In this document: piece after piece, positions 38,081-48,700 of the stretch
How the letters are laid out: every line of letters starts with the position of its first letter
How positions within the stretch are numbered: position 1 is the stretch's first letter
DNA from: Acidobacteriota bacterium
GTDB taxonomy: Bacteria; Acidobacteriota; Vicinamibacteria; Vicinamibacterales; UBA2999
Length of the DNA: 64,000 nt
Assembly: GCA_021730945.1 (NCBI GenBank)
Contig: JAKFYH010000054.1
Location: 20,693-84,692, forward strand
Reading direction: 5' to 3'
Notes under the pieces: generated by a model
Databases searched by the model: none
The model's input: the letters and a program-made list of their open reading frames with translations, nothing else
What the model was told of the DNA's origin: nothing
Position numbers and translations under genes: made by a program

Positions 38081-38653
38081 CTACAACGCGGCGTCGTAGG
38101 CCTGGCGAATCCAGCCAATCAGCTCGTGGTCGACTTCGTCAGTGGCCGTGACTTTGACCTTGTACTGGCACATGCCGCCGGGCTTCTGCGCCTCGAGCCG
38201 AGCGGTGCCCAACACGCCCTTCATGTTCAGGCCGACTTCGACCCGCGAGTTGGTGGCGGGGCCGACCATCGCAAACTGTTTCTTGCCGCGCAGGCTGAGG
38301 TACCCCTTCTTGGGGGCAATCTCAAAGGGGCCGAACCGGGTGATGGCGGCCATCAAGGCATCGTGGATGGGACGCAGCGCCGCCTTCGGGCCTGAGTAGA
38401 TTTCGTCAATCAGCTGGTCGGGATCGCTGCCACTCGCGGCCGCCGCCGAGGCGCCGTCTGATTTCAGCACGTGATGCACCAGTGTGTTGGCGTCGCCGTG
38501 GCCCATGCCCAGGTCGGCCTTGAGCATCGCCACCAACTCGCCGTGCCTGGCCAGCCCGCTGCCCGTCACGACCTTCGCGAGTTGCGCCAGGGTCTTACCG
38601 GTCCGCTTTTCGATGTTCGCCAGTTGGGTGGCGACGGCCTTGTCCATGTCCAT
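38081..38653 (-). CDS. DUF4287 / DUF5655 domain protein
   Basis: The 190-residue soluble protein has an N-terminal helical DUF4287-like part (residues 1-65, with GKTLAQLAKVV and GMGHGDANTLVHHVL) and a DUF5655-like alpha/beta part (about 80-190, with IGKxGYLSLRGKKQFAMVGPATNSRVEVGLN-type segments). Its function is unknown; relatives occur as stand-alone cytosolic proteins. It is monocistronic; the upstream gene ends with a terminator at 38692-38719. Confidence 0.75.
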   Translation of the reverse strand: MDMDKAVATQLANIEKRTGKTLAQLAKVVTGSGLARHGELVAMLKADLGMGHGDANTLVHHVLKSDGASAAAASGSDPDQLIDEIYSGPKAALRPIHDALMAAITRFGPFEIAPKKGYLSLRGKKQFAMVGPATNSRVEVGLNMKGVLGTARLEAQKPGGMCQYKVKVTATDEVDHELIGWIRQAYDAAL

Positions 38654-38691
38654 GGGACACTATTCAACAGCGGTAGCGAGGTTGTGTACAA

Positions 38692-38719
38692 GAAAAAGGC
38701 GGGTGCCGGCACCCGCCTT
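38692..38719 (-). terminator. rho-independent terminator of the DapB-like gene
   Basis: On the minus strand a perfect 12-bp stem (AAGGCGGGTGCC pairing with GGCACCCGCCTT) is followed by TTTTTCTT, starting 6 bp after the stop codon. Confidence 0.88.
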
Positions 38720-38725
38720 CGAACG

Positions 38726-39727
38726 CTACCGGCCGCCGAACCAGCTCGGAATCGGCATGTCGGCCATCGTCCGCAGGCCCGGCGCCACGCGCAGGATCTT
38801 GGGGATGGAGTTGACGGTGATCGACGCCGTTGCGACGTCGCCGTGCAGGCCGCCGGCCACCTTCGAGGTCACGCGCGGGTGGCCTTCGACGGTGACGGCA
38901 TCAAACGACTCCGGCGCGCCGAGGTAGGCCTCCATGTGGAGCGTGATGACCGGCTTGCCCTTGCTGTAGCCGATGCCGTCCTGGATGATGCCGCAGACGT
39001 AGCCGGGGTCGACCGCGATCAATTCGCTTTCCACCTGCTGCTCGGCAATCTTCGGCTGAATCTCGTCGGTGACCTTGTCGAGCTTCCACCCCATCGAGTC
39101 GGCAATCATCTGCACGCTCTCGGCCAGGCCGACGTGACGGACGCTGCCGTCCTTGACCTTGGCGGCGAACTGCTGCTTGGTGAGGCCGGAGCCGATCTTC
39201 TGCTGGAACGGCAGGCGGCGCGTGCGGGCGTCCTGGATGCGGTCAACCCGAATGCTGTCGACGCGTTCGCAGATGCCGGTGAGCGTGATGGGCAGCGCGT
39301 CCATGGCAAAGCCCGGGTTGACGCCGGTGCCGACCACGGCGACCTTGGCCTTCTTCGCCAAGGCATCGATCTTCCTGGCCAGCGCGCGGTTCTTGCCGAC
39401 CGGATACGACAGCTCCTCGGTGGTCGACACAATCGCCACCTTCTTGCTGAGCACCTGGGCAATCTGCGGCATCACCTTCTTGAGCGACGAGCTGGTGCAG
39501 AGCACCGCCACGTCCGGCTTGCCGGCCTTGATGGCGCCCAGCGCGTCGTTGGTGACGCGAATGCGCAGCTTCTTGTCGAGACCGATCACCTGCCCGAGGT
39601 CGAGGCCGATCTTTGCGTGGTCGATATCAACCGCGCCGACAATCTGAAAACCCTTGCGTGAAGCCACCTGGCGCGCGACCGCCGCACCAATGGGCCCCAA
39701 CCCGTAGAACAACACTCTAATCGCCAT
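38726..39727 (-). CDS. DapB-like NAD(P)-dependent dehydrogenase (2,4-diaminopentanoate dehydrogenase type)
   Basis: The 333-residue protein begins with a Rossmann motif (YGLGPIGAAVARQVASR) and continues like the dihydrodipicolinate-reductase-related group (TSSSLKKVMPQI, GTGVNPGFAMDALPITL). It lacks the DapB catalytic HHxxK-type signature as far as I can see, so it is more likely a member of the 2,4-diaminopentanoate dehydrogenase-like subgroup than lysine-pathway DapB. It stands alone, with its own terminator; no ornithine-degradation genes flank it. Confidence 0.75.
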   Translation of the reverse strand: MAIRVLFYGLGPIGAAVARQVASRKGFQIVGAVDIDHAKIGLDLGQVIGLDKKLRIRVTNDALGAIKAGKPDVAVLCTSSSLKKVMPQIAQVLSKKVAIVSTTEELSYPVGKNRALARKIDALAKKAKVAVVGTGVNPGFAMDALPITLTGICERVDSIRVDRIQDARTRRLPFQQKIGSGLTKQQFAAKVKDGSVRHVGLAESVQMIADSMGWKLDKVTDEIQPKIAEQQVESELIAVDPGYVCGIIQDGIGYSKGKPVITLHMEAYLGAPESFDAVTVEGHPRVTSKVAGGLHGDVATASITVNSIPKILRVAPGLRTMADMPIPSWFGGR

Positions 39728-39747
39728 AGGAACTTTGGATTATACCC

Positions 39748-39837
39748 GCCTTCGCCAGGCTACGGCGAGGCCAGCGCCGACTTCACCCGGCTGCAGCGGG
39801 GCAAGCACCGACTTCACCGGGCTAGGGCGGGGCAAGC
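39748..39837. repeat. REP-like inverted repeat plus two 30-bp direct repeats
   Basis: At 39748-39771 GCCTTCGCC and GGCGAGGC form an imperfect hairpin. It is followed by two 30-bp direct repeats at 39777-39806 and 39808-39837 (CCGACTTCACC start, CGGGGCAAGC end) that differ at four positions. They fill the gap before the M1 peptidase gene. The hairpin word recurs at 41881-41903. Confidence 0.6.
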
Positions 39838-39846
39838 CGGGTTACG

Positions 39847-41877
39847 ATGCCGGTGGTGACTGACAGAAAGGGACTCGGCGGACCCGGATGCTTGGCGTTG
39901 CTGGCAGCCGTCCTCCTGCTGCAGGCAGGACCGGTGGCACAGCAACCCGCGGCCCCGGCGCCGCTGTCGCCCCGAAATGCCAACTACGACATCCAGGTCA
40001 CGCTTGACCCTGCCACCCGGTCGCTAACCGGCACCGAGGTCATCGAGTGGCGCAACCTCGGCACCATGGCGGCCTATTCGGTGCGGGTGCACCTGTACTG
40101 GAACGCGTTCCGCAACACCAACTCCACCTGGCTGCGGCAGCGAAAGCTGGCGGGCGACGATTCCTTCGCGGAAGCGCCGGAAGGCGACTTCGGCTACTCC
40201 GAGATCGCCACCATCGCCGTCATCAACGAGGATGGCAGCGTGAAGGCGGACCTGAAGCCGGTGCTGCGATTCATCTCGCCCGACGACCAGAACCCCGACG
40301 ACCGCTCGCTCACCTCGGCCGAACTGCCGGTGCCGGTGCAGCCGGGCGAACAGTTGCGGCTGCGCATCACCTGGACCGGAAAGTTCCCGAAGAATTTCGA
40401 TCGCACCGGGGTGATCGGCGACTACTACTTCGTGTCGCAGTGGTTCCCCAAGCTCGGCGTGTTCGAGGCCGGCGGCTGGACCGCTCACCAGTTCTTCGCC
40501 AATTCAGAGTTCTATTCCGACTTCGGCCGCTACGACGTGCGCATGACGGTGCCTTCGGGCTGGATGGTCGGCGCCACCGGCACCGAGCAGTCGCGCACCG
40601 ACAGCGGCGGCACCACCACCCATCGCTACGTGCAAGACGATGTCCACGACTTCGCGTGGACGACGAGCCCGGCGTTCATCGAACGCCGGCAGCGGTTCGA
40701 GCATCCCGGGCTGCCGCCGGTGGACCTGCGCCTGCTGCTGCAGCCCGAACACGCCGGCCAGGCCGACCGCCACTTTGCCGGTGCCGCCGCGGCGCTACGC
40801 TACTACGGCGAATGGTACGGCGCCTATCCCTACGGGCACCTCACGATTGTCGATCCCCCGTTCCAGAGCAACTCCGGCGGCATGGAGTACCCGACCCTGT
40901 TCACCGGCGGCACGCGCTGGCTGGCGCCGCGCGGCAGCAACGATCCCGAATACGTCGTCTTGCACGAGGCGGGCCATCAGTTCTGGTACGGCATGGTGGC
41001 CAACAACGAGACCGAGCGCGGGTGGCTCGATGAAGGCCTGAACGAGTATTCCGACTCGCGGGTGCAGGCCGAAGCACTGCAGCCCAACTACCTCGTCCAG
41101 CGCTTCTTCGGCGACTTCATCCCGTGGCAGTTCCGCGACATCCCACTGAAGCGCGCGACCGACACCAACTGGATGAACACCTACCGGCGGCTGGGCGATC
41201 GCGACGCGCTGTCGACGCCGACCTTCGCGCTGTGGCCGGGCAGCCACCAGGCGCAGTCGTACCACAAGACGGCGCTGATGCTGCACACGCTGGAGCGCCG
41301 GCATTCATGGGACGTCATGCAGAAGGTGCTGGCGGCGTTTTTCTCGCGCTGGCAATTCAGGCACCCGCAGCCCGATGATTTCTTCGCCGTGGTCGAGGAG
41401 GTCACCGGCATGCCGCATGCATGGTTCTTCGACCAGATCTATCGCAGCTCCAACACCTTTGACTACGCGATTGAGCGATTCGACAGCGTGGTGCCATCGT
41501 CGCGAGGGCTGCAGGAGTCGGGCGGCGGCCTCGCGTTCGCCGAAACCACCGCGACCGGCACCTATCGCACGACGGTAGTGGTGCGCCGGCTGGAGGCCGG
41601 GGTGTTTCCGGTCGACGTGCTGGTGACGTTTGCCAACGGCGAGCAGGCGCGCGAATCGTGGGACGGCCGCGCCCGCTGGCGCGCGTTTACCTTCGACCGG
41701 CCGGTGAAGGCGGTCTCGGCGCAGGTGGATCCCGAGCGCGTATTGCTGCTCGACACCAACTACACCAACAACAGCTCGACGCTCACGCCCGCCACCGAGG
41801 CGGCCGCCACCAAGTGGTCGCTGCGCTGGATGGTGTGGCTGCAGGACTTGATGATGACCTACGCGTTCTTCGTATGA
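39847..41877 (+). CDS. secreted M1-family zinc metallopeptidase
   Basis: The 676-residue protein has an N-terminal export signal and gluzincin motifs: GGMEYP (344-349, where classical aminopeptidases have GxMEN), HEAGH (373-377) and E396, exactly 18 residues after the second histidine. It is therefore likely an active exopeptidase acting outside the cytoplasm. The ATG at 39847 directly follows the 30-bp direct repeats. Its stop overlaps the following membrane-protein gene (ATGA). Confidence 0.9.
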   Translation: MPVVTDRKGLGGPGCLALLAAVLLLQAGPVAQQPAAPAPLSPRNANYDIQVTLDPATRSLTGTEVIEWRNLGTMAAYSVRVHLYWNAFRNTNSTWLRQRKLAGDDSFAEAPEGDFGYSEIATIAVINEDGSVKADLKPVLRFISPDDQNPDDRSLTSAELPVPVQPGEQLRLRITWTGKFPKNFDRTGVIGDYYFVSQWFPKLGVFEAGGWTAHQFFANSEFYSDFGRYDVRMTVPSGWMVGATGTEQSRTDSGGTTTHRYVQDDVHDFAWTTSPAFIERRQRFEHPGLPPVDLRLLLQPEHAGQADRHFAGAAAALRYYGEWYGAYPYGHLTIVDPPFQSNSGGMEYPTLFTGGTRWLAPRGSNDPEYVVLHEAGHQFWYGMVANNETERGWLDEGLNEYSDSRVQAEALQPNYLVQRFFGDFIPWQFRDIPLKRATDTNWMNTYRRLGDRDALSTPTFALWPGSHQAQSYHKTALMLHTLERRHSWDVMQKVLAAFFSRWQFRHPQPDDFFAVVEEVTGMPHAWFFDQIYRSSNTFDYAIERFDSVVPSSRGLQESGGGLAFAETTATGTYRTTVVVRRLEAGVFPVDVLVTFANGEQARESWDGRARWRAFTFDRPVKAVSAQVDPERVLLLDTNYTNNSSTLTPATEAAATKWSLRWMVWLQDLMMTYAFFV

Positions 41878-42899
41878 GCGGCCTTCGCCAGGGCTCCGGC
41901 GAGACAGGGCCCGTGCCGGCGTTCATCGACGGGTTGAGGCGGGTGAAGCGGGCGCCGTGGCTGGTGCTCGGCCTCTGGCTGTCAACGTTGCTGCTGGCCC
42001 TGCCACTGTCGCTGGCCCTGCACGCCCTGATCGGCGAGCATCTGGGCAGCAGCCTGGCCGCAGCGGCCGCCGCCGACGGCATGAACTACGACTGGTGGAA
42101 CGAGTTCCTGGCCCAGACCACTGGCGTCGGCAAGACTTTTGTCCCGGCCATTCTCGGGTTCGCCGCGGTCCTCTCCAACCTCTCCGGGGTCGTGGATGCC
42201 ATCGGCCCGCCGCCGCCGGTCGTGTGGGTGGTGGCGGCACAGGCCCTCGTCTCGACCTTTGTCCTTGGCGGCGTGCTGGATCGGCTGGCGCGCGATCGCG
42301 CCATCGGCGCCGGCGCCTTCTTCGCGGCGTGCGGGGTCTACGTCTTCCGTTTCCTGCGGTTGAGCGTGATGGCGATCGCGGTGTACGCGTTCCTCTTCAT
42401 CACCGTGCATGGCTGGCTGTTCGGCGGGCTCTACCCGCGGCTGCTGGAGGACTTGACGGTCGAGCGCACGGCGTTCCTCTACCGGGTTGCCCTCTACGCC
42501 GTGTTCGGAACGCTGGTGCTGTTCGCGAACCTGGTGTTCGACTACGCCAAGGTGCGAGCAGTGGTGGAGGATCGGCGCAGCATGATCGGTGCGCTCGCCG
42601 CGGGGTTCCGGTTCGTTCGCCGGAATCTTTCTGCCACAATCGGCCTGTACGCGCTGAACGCGCTGGCGTTCCTGGGAGTCTTGGCGCTGTACTCCCTGGC
42701 GGCGCCGGGCGCGGGCGCCAACACGGTCGCATTCGCGGCCGGCCAGCTCTTCATCGTGCTCCGGGTCGTCATCCGCCTGCAGTTTGCCGCGTCGCAGACG
42801 GCGCTGTTCCAGGGACGCCTGGCGCATGCGGGCTACGTGGCGCGTCCCATCGCAAAGTGGCCGGAGTCGCCCTCGGCAGAGGCGATCGGTCCGGGATGA
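41874..42899 (+). CDS. multi-pass membrane protein, unknown function
   Basis: The 341-residue protein has about six hydrophobic segments (near residues 30-52, 85-105, 118-135, 160-185, 205-230 and 265-300). I recognise no family motif. ATG overlaps the M1 peptidase stop by 4 bp. Codons 3-10 coincide with the REP-like element at 41881-41903, so either the repeat inserted into the 5' coding end or translation begins downstream, for example at GTG 41913. The stop codon lies in the stem of a bidirectional terminator. Confidence 0.7.
   Translation: MSGLRQGSGETGPVPAFIDGLRRVKRAPWLVLGLWLSTLLLALPLSLALHALIGEHLGSSLAAAAAADGMNYDWWNEFLAQTTGVGKTFVPAILGFAAVLSNLSGVVDAIGPPPPVVWVVAAQALVSTFVLGGVLDRLARDRAIGAGAFFAACGVYVFRFLRLSVMAIAVYAFLFITVHGWLFGGLYPRLLEDLTVERTAFLYRVALYAVFGTLVLFANLVFDYAKVRAVVEDRRSMIGALAAGFRFVRRNLSATIGLYALNALAFLGVLALYSLAAPGAGANTVAFAAGQLFIVLRVVIRLQFAASQTALFQGRLAHAGYVARPIAKWPESPSAEAIGPG
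41881..41903. repeat. second copy of the GCCTTCGCC...GGCGAG element, inside a coding start
   Basis: GCCTTCGCCAGGG-CTCC-GGCGAG matches the element at 39748-39771 at almost every position. It sits within the first codons of the membrane-protein gene at 41874. Confidence 0.55.
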
Positions 42900-42923
42900 T
42901 TGGGGCCTGGCCCCAATCATCCC
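42893..42923. terminator. bidirectional terminator hairpin with 13-bp stem
   Basis: GGGATGATTGGGG (42893-42905) pairs perfectly with CCCCAATCATCCC (42911-42923) across the loop CCTGG, between two convergent genes. The stop codon of the plus-strand gene (TGA, 42897-42899) is inside the left arm and that of the minus-strand gene abuts the right arm. Confidence 0.85.
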
Positions 42924-45709
42924 TACAGCGCGTCGACACCGGCGGCGGCCGCCGCGGCGTGACGCAGCTTTTCGCGGGCGTCGACGGCCGTGGCCCGGAG
43001 CAGCGGGTCGCTGTCCTGGGCCCACTCGTCCAACGTGGCCGCGAACCGCGTCAGGCGCATCTCGCCCATCGCATAGGCGGCACACGAGCGCAGCCACGGG
43101 TCCTGACTGAGCGCCATCACCTCAATCGCCTCTTCGCGGTCACCGAGCGGGGCCCCCAGCATCCGGTTGGCCGACTCGATCCGCGCTAGCACCGCTACTT
43201 CCCGATCGAACAGCGGGATCACCACCGCGCGCACTTCCGGCGGCAACACCGAGTCCAGGAACTCGACGGCGTTGTCGTGGACGATCGGATCGTTCGACTG
43301 CAGGCCGACGTAGGCGCTATGCATGTCGTACTGGGGATAGAGAATCTTCAACAGGCGGAAGATGCGCTCGGCCTCCTTCTCGATCGACTCGCGCAGCCCA
43401 TGGGCGATCGGGTTGCCATCGTCATCGAGCGACGCGCCGAGCGTGCCGAGCACCTGGTAGGAGCGGTAGTGCCCCATGATCTCGGCCGCCAGCACCGACT
43501 CAATCAGCTTGCGGTCGGTGGAGCGTTCAGGATGCTGCTGGCCGAGCTTATTGAGCGCCGTGATCGTGTGATAGCGCAGGATGACGTCGCGGTCGAGTAC
43601 GCTCTCGGTCAGGACCGCCTGGGCCGAGGGCGAGCCGATCGCCTGCAGCACTTTGGGGATCTCGCGGCGGACCCCGGTGGCCATCTCCTCATCGGTCAGG
43701 TAGTCGCGCAGCGTCCCGACGATGCGGTCGCCGAACTCGGCGAGGGCGGTGGTGGCGTGATCGGTCAGCGACGGATCAGCCAGGTGGCCGATGAGCGGCG
43801 CGATTAGCGTGCGCTTCTTCAAGCGGCCAACCGCCGCAATGGCCGCCCGGGCCACCTCGACATCCGGATCGTCCAGCAGCGAGCGCAATTCGCGTTCGAA
43901 CAGGTCGGGAAGGGTGGCCAGCAGCCGCGCGGCCTCGAGCCGGGTACGCCGGCCGGGCTCACCGTCCTCGTCGGCCATTTTCGCCAGCATCAGCCGCGCC
44001 GCCTCGACGTTCTGCGCGGCCCCTGGCCGGGCCAGGAACGCGACCAGGGCAGCACGGATCGAGAAGTCCTCGAAGTCGCCCAGCGCCTCGATCCGTTCGA
44101 GCGGGTCGGCCTGGTCGAACGCGGTCAGGTACATCAGCGCCTCGGTGCGGACCTCGAGGCTGGGATCGTGCAGGAGCCGCTCGACCTCGGCCTTGACACT
44201 GGTGTCGCCGGCCCTGGCGAGCAAGGACACGGCCTGGCGGCGAATCTCGGGTTGCTCGTGATTGAGCAGGCCGCGGACGGCCGGGTGCACTTTGCGGTCG
44301 TGAGCCAGCTCGAACAGGCTCAGCGCATACGCAATCTCGCGGGTGGTGCCCTTCAGCCGCGAGGAAATCAGTGCCGTGGTATCGCGGTCCATCACCGGCA
44401 TCGAGGCGCGCTCGGAGTCGACCCGATGCTGGTGGATGCTTTCGCGCAGGTTCTCGACGTATTGCCGCCGCGCCACGAACGCCGCCACCCCCCAGGCCGC
44501 GATCAGCACCACGCCGACGCGCGACATCTCAATGGCCGACCATTGCAGCCCGGCGGCGAACAGCAGCACGACCAGGCCGCCGCCGGCATCGCCGAGCCGG
44601 TAGACCACGGTATCGATGAACGACTTGACGCGAAACGTGTGCGCGGCCGGCACCGGCAGGTACAACAGCTCGGTCGTGGCCTTGTCGATCGAATAGCGCA
44701 ACACCTGGTCGCTGGCCTTGAGCGCCGACGCCGCCACCAGCGTGCCCAGCACCAGGACACCCATCGAGCCCATCAGCATGGCGGTGGGCACGATGAAGAG
44801 CGCGGCGCCGACGCCGGCGGTGCGCAGGACGCGGCCGGTCAATAACAATTGCAGGATCAACGACATGACCCCGGCAATCATGTTGAAGGTGCCGAAGAAC
44901 ATGGCCAGGTCGTCGGTGCCGGGAATGGCGGCTTTGGCAATCGCTTTGAACTGCCAGCCGGCGACGGTGGTGGTGAGGGCCGAGATCAACACGAGCGCGG
45001 CGATCGCACGCAGGTAGGGTGACTCGCGCACCAGCCCCAGGCTGCCAAACAGCGTGGCGGCCGAGCGGTCGGTACCGGTGGCCGGCATGTCGTTGCCAAC
45101 GTAGGCGGGCCGGTCGCGCCAGATCGCGATCACCAGCCCGGCGCAGCCAAACAGCGACATCGCGATAAACGCCAGCATGTTCTCGGTGCCGAAACGCGCG
45201 ACCCCCTCGCGCGTGGCGAACCCGCCCACGATCCAGCCGAGAATGGCGCCGCTGCCGATGAAGCCGAACGACCGCTTCGCTTCGCGCGTGGTCATCACGT
45301 AGTTGGCCAGCGTCCACACCTGCGACGGGGCCAACACCGAGAAAACGCCGACCCAGATATAGATGGCGATGAACAGCGCACCCGACTCGGTCACCGACCA
45401 GGCGGCCCAGGCCCAGAAGGCGATGGCATTGGCGGCAAAGAACAGGATGCTGCCGACCAGGAGGTTGCGCAGGTTGGTGCGGTGGCCGATCCAGAGGTAG
45501 ACGCTGGCGGCGAGGCCGACCAGAACGGCAATGGCGATGTCGACGTACGGCAGGTCGATGGCGCGATAGCGGTCGAGGAACAGCGCGTCGCGGGCGGCCT
45601 TGCTGGCGACGCTGCTCGCCATGGTCAGGAACAAATAGGCGAACAGCGGGAAGGCCCGTCTCAGTTCGCGGCCATTGAGGCCAAGCACACGTTCCGCAAC
45701 ACTCAGCAT
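42923..45709 (-). CDS. ATP/ADP-translocase-like (NTT) membrane protein fused to HEAT repeats
   Basis: The 928-residue protein has an N-terminal MFS-like domain of about 11-12 membrane segments (residues 20-410) with the nucleotide-translocase-like stretch VWTLANYV and REAKRSFGFIGSGAILGWIVGG, followed by about 480 residues of HEAT repeats (for example LLNHEQPEIRRQAVSLLARAG, LLDDPDVEVARAAIAAVGRL). It diverges from a paralogue across 53 bp. Fusions of this type exist in free-living bacteria, where import of host ATP makes no sense; the transported substrate is unknown. Confidence 0.8.
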   Translation of the reverse strand: MLSVAERVLGLNGRELRRAFPLFAYLFLTMASSVASKAARDALFLDRYRAIDLPYVDIAIAVLVGLAASVYLWIGHRTNLRNLLVGSILFFAANAIAFWAWAAWSVTESGALFIAIYIWVGVFSVLAPSQVWTLANYVMTTREAKRSFGFIGSGAILGWIVGGFATREGVARFGTENMLAFIAMSLFGCAGLVIAIWRDRPAYVGNDMPATGTDRSAATLFGSLGLVRESPYLRAIAALVLISALTTTVAGWQFKAIAKAAIPGTDDLAMFFGTFNMIAGVMSLILQLLLTGRVLRTAGVGAALFIVPTAMLMGSMGVLVLGTLVAASALKASDQVLRYSIDKATTELLYLPVPAAHTFRVKSFIDTVVYRLGDAGGGLVVLLFAAGLQWSAIEMSRVGVVLIAAWGVAAFVARRQYVENLRESIHQHRVDSERASMPVMDRDTTALISSRLKGTTREIAYALSLFELAHDRKVHPAVRGLLNHEQPEIRRQAVSLLARAGDTSVKAEVERLLHDPSLEVRTEALMYLTAFDQADPLERIEALGDFEDFSIRAALVAFLARPGAAQNVEAARLMLAKMADEDGEPGRRTRLEAARLLATLPDLFERELRSLLDDPDVEVARAAIAAVGRLKKRTLIAPLIGHLADPSLTDHATTALAEFGDRIVGTLRDYLTDEEMATGVRREIPKVLQAIGSPSAQAVLTESVLDRDVILRYHTITALNKLGQQHPERSTDRKLIESVLAAEIMGHYRSYQVLGTLGASLDDDGNPIAHGLRESIEKEAERIFRLLKILYPQYDMHSAYVGLQSNDPIVHDNAVEFLDSVLPPEVRAVVIPLFDREVAVLARIESANRMLGAPLGDREEAIEVMALSQDPWLRSCAAYAMGEMRLTRFAATLDEWAQDSDPLLRATAVDAREKLRHAAAAAAGVDAL

Positions 45710-45762
45710 CGGGGCTGGCGGCAGTTTACCTTAGGATAAGATGGGCCATCGCGCGGCTTCCC

Positions 45763-48700
45763 ATGCTGACCCGCCTCCTCAACCCGATCGTCCAGCTCCG
45801 CACCGGCGAGTCGACGACGGCGCTGCTGATGTTCCTGTACTCGTTCCTGGCGATGACGAGCTACAACATCGTCAAGCCGATCACGCGGTCGGAGTTCATC
45901 TCGAGCCTGGGCGCCGACAACCTGCCGTGGGTGCAGTTCGGCGCCGGCGTGCTGATCGGGTTCCTGATGCAGGGCTACACCGTGCTGATGAAGCCGGTGC
46001 CGCGGCGATGGACGATCCCGGTCACGCAGGCGGGCATGGCCGGCCTGCTGCTGATGTTCTGGTTCCTGTTCACGACCATCGGCGCCGACTGGATCGCGGT
46101 GGCGTTCTACGTGCTGGCGCTGATCCTCGGCATCCTGTTGATCAGTCAGTTCTGGACGCTGGCCAACGACGTCTACGACCCGCGGCAGGCCAAGCGCATC
46201 TTTGGCTTCATCGGCGGCGGCGCCAGCCTGGGTGGCGCGACCGGCGCGGGACTGACGGCATTCCTGGTCGAGTCGATCGGCGCCAAGCAGATGCTGCTGG
46301 TGAGCGCGGCCATCATGGGGCTGTGCTTCCTGATCGTCACCTTCATCATCCGCCGCGAGCAGGCGGCCGGATCGAGCGACGCCACCAAGACGGGTGAAGA
46401 AGAGAACGTCAGCAGCGGCGAGGCGGTGCAACTGCTGCGCTCGTCCCGGCACCTGCAGATCATCGCGCTCGTGATCGGCTTTGCGGCGATCGGCGCGGCC
46501 ATCATCGAGCAGCAACTCAACATGGCGGCGGCCGAGGCCAAGGGCGCGACCAACTCCGACGCCATTGCCGCGTTCCTCGCGCAGATCACGGTGTATCTCT
46601 CGCTGATAGGCTTCGTGATCCAGGTCGGGCTGACCAGCCGGATCCACCGCGTGCTCGGCATCGGCTTCGCCCTGCTGGTGCTGCCCATGAGCCTGGGCAC
46701 GACGGCGGTGATCATGCTGTTCAACCGCGCGCTGTGGGCGCCCGGCCTGGCCCGCGTGCTCGACACCTCGCTGCGCTACACCGTCGACAAGACCTCGCGT
46801 GAAGTGTTGTTCCTGCCGCTGCCGTCGGAGCTCAAGTACCGCGCCAAGCCGTTCATCGACGTCACCGTCGATCGGCTGTCGAAGGGGATGGGCGCGCTGC
46901 TGATCCTGGTGCTGATCAAGGACTGGGGCCTCGGCTGGAACTGGCAGCAATTGAGCTATGCCAGCCTGACCATGGTCGGCCTCTGGGTGATCACCGCCAT
47001 GCAGGCCCGCAAGGAGTACATGCGGACCTTCCGGCGCAGCATCGAGCAGCAGGAGGTGGCGCCTCAGGATTTACGGGCCGTCACCCTCGATCCGCGGTCG
47101 ATCGAGACGCTGGTCAGCGAGCTGTCGGATCCGGAGCCTCGCCGCGTGCTCTATGCCATCGACCTGCTCGACGCGATGGACAAGCGCCACCTGGTGACGC
47201 CGCTCCTGCTGGCCCACGAGTCGGCCGAGATTCGCGCCCGCGTCCTGCGGGTCGCCGAAGCGGCGGGCACCAGCGCCGCGGATCGGTGGCTGCCGCGGGT
47301 CGAGCGGGCGCTGAAGGACCCGGATGCGGCGGTACGGATCGCCGCGGTCGGCGCGCTGTCGGCACTGCGCGCGCAGGAGGCGGCCGACGCGATGCGCCCG
47401 TTCCTGAACGGCAACGATCAGGCGCTCTCGATCGTCGCCGCCGCCGCACTCGCCGACAGCAGCCACGCGGCTGATACCACCGCGGCCGACGATCTGCTGC
47501 GTCGCTTCTCGAGTGACACCCGTGAGCAGGGCGCCGCCGGACGGCTGCTGTGCGCCCGCGCCCTGGGCGATGTCGCCAACCCGGCGTTCCGGCCGTTGCT
47601 GGTGCCGCTGATGTACGACTCGGACGTGGAGGTCGCTCAGGCCGCGGTCGAAAGCGCCGGCAAGCTGGGGGCGCAAGACTTCTTGTTCGTGCCGCCGCTG
47701 GTGTCGTTGCTGCGCAACCGGCGGCTGAAGTCAGCCGCCCGACAGGTGCTGGTAGGCTTCGGGGAACCGGTGGTAGCGCCACTCGCCTACTTCATGCTCG
47801 ACCGCGAGGACGACATCTGGGTACGACGCCATGTGCCGTCCACCCTGGCGGCGCTCCCCTTTCCCTCGGCGGTCTCGGCGCTGCTAAGCGGTCTCGACGA
47901 TCCGGACGGCTACCTGAAGTTCAAGGCAGTCTCGGCGCTCGAACACATCCGGCGGGCCGATCCGGCCATAGCAATCGATGCCGCAACCGTGACGCGGCAC
48001 CTGCACGCCGAGGCCGGACGCGCCTTCAGCGCGCTGACGCTGCACCACAACCTGTTTGTGGCCGGCGGCCTGGACCCGGCCTGCCTGCTGGCGCGCTCGC
48101 TGAGCGAAAAGCACCAGCGGCGCCTCGGCCGCACCTTCCAGCTCCTGGGCCTGATCAACACGCCCTCTGACATCGCTGCCGTCCGCCATTCGCTCCAGGA
48201 CAGCGATCCCAAGGTCCGTTCGCGCGGGATCGAGTATCTCGACAACCTGCTGGCCGGAGACGTGCGCAAGCGCGTGATGATCCTGGTCGAAGACATGCCG
48301 GCGGAGGAACGCATCCGCAAGGGCAACGTGATCTATCGCACGCGGGTGCGCGACGTGGAAGACACCGTGGCGCAGCTGCTGCACGACGAAGACGAGTCGA
48401 TCGCCGCGGCCGCGGTGCTGCTGGTTGAGGAGCGCGGCCTGTGGTCGCTCTCCGACGACCTCGAGCACCTGCTCGCCCATGGCGATGTCCGCCACCAGCA
48501 CGTGTTCCAGGCGGCCTCGTGGGCGCTGGCGGCGCACCGGATGCCGGCGGAAAAGCGCGCGGCGCTCTGGCAGGAGCCGCTGCCGTCGGTCGAGCTCGCC
48601 GACCGCCTTCGGCGCCTGCCGCTGTTCGAGTACACGCAGGTCAACGACCTGTTCCGGCTCGCCCGGCTGGGCCGTCAGGAGCGCCACGATGCCGGCAGCG

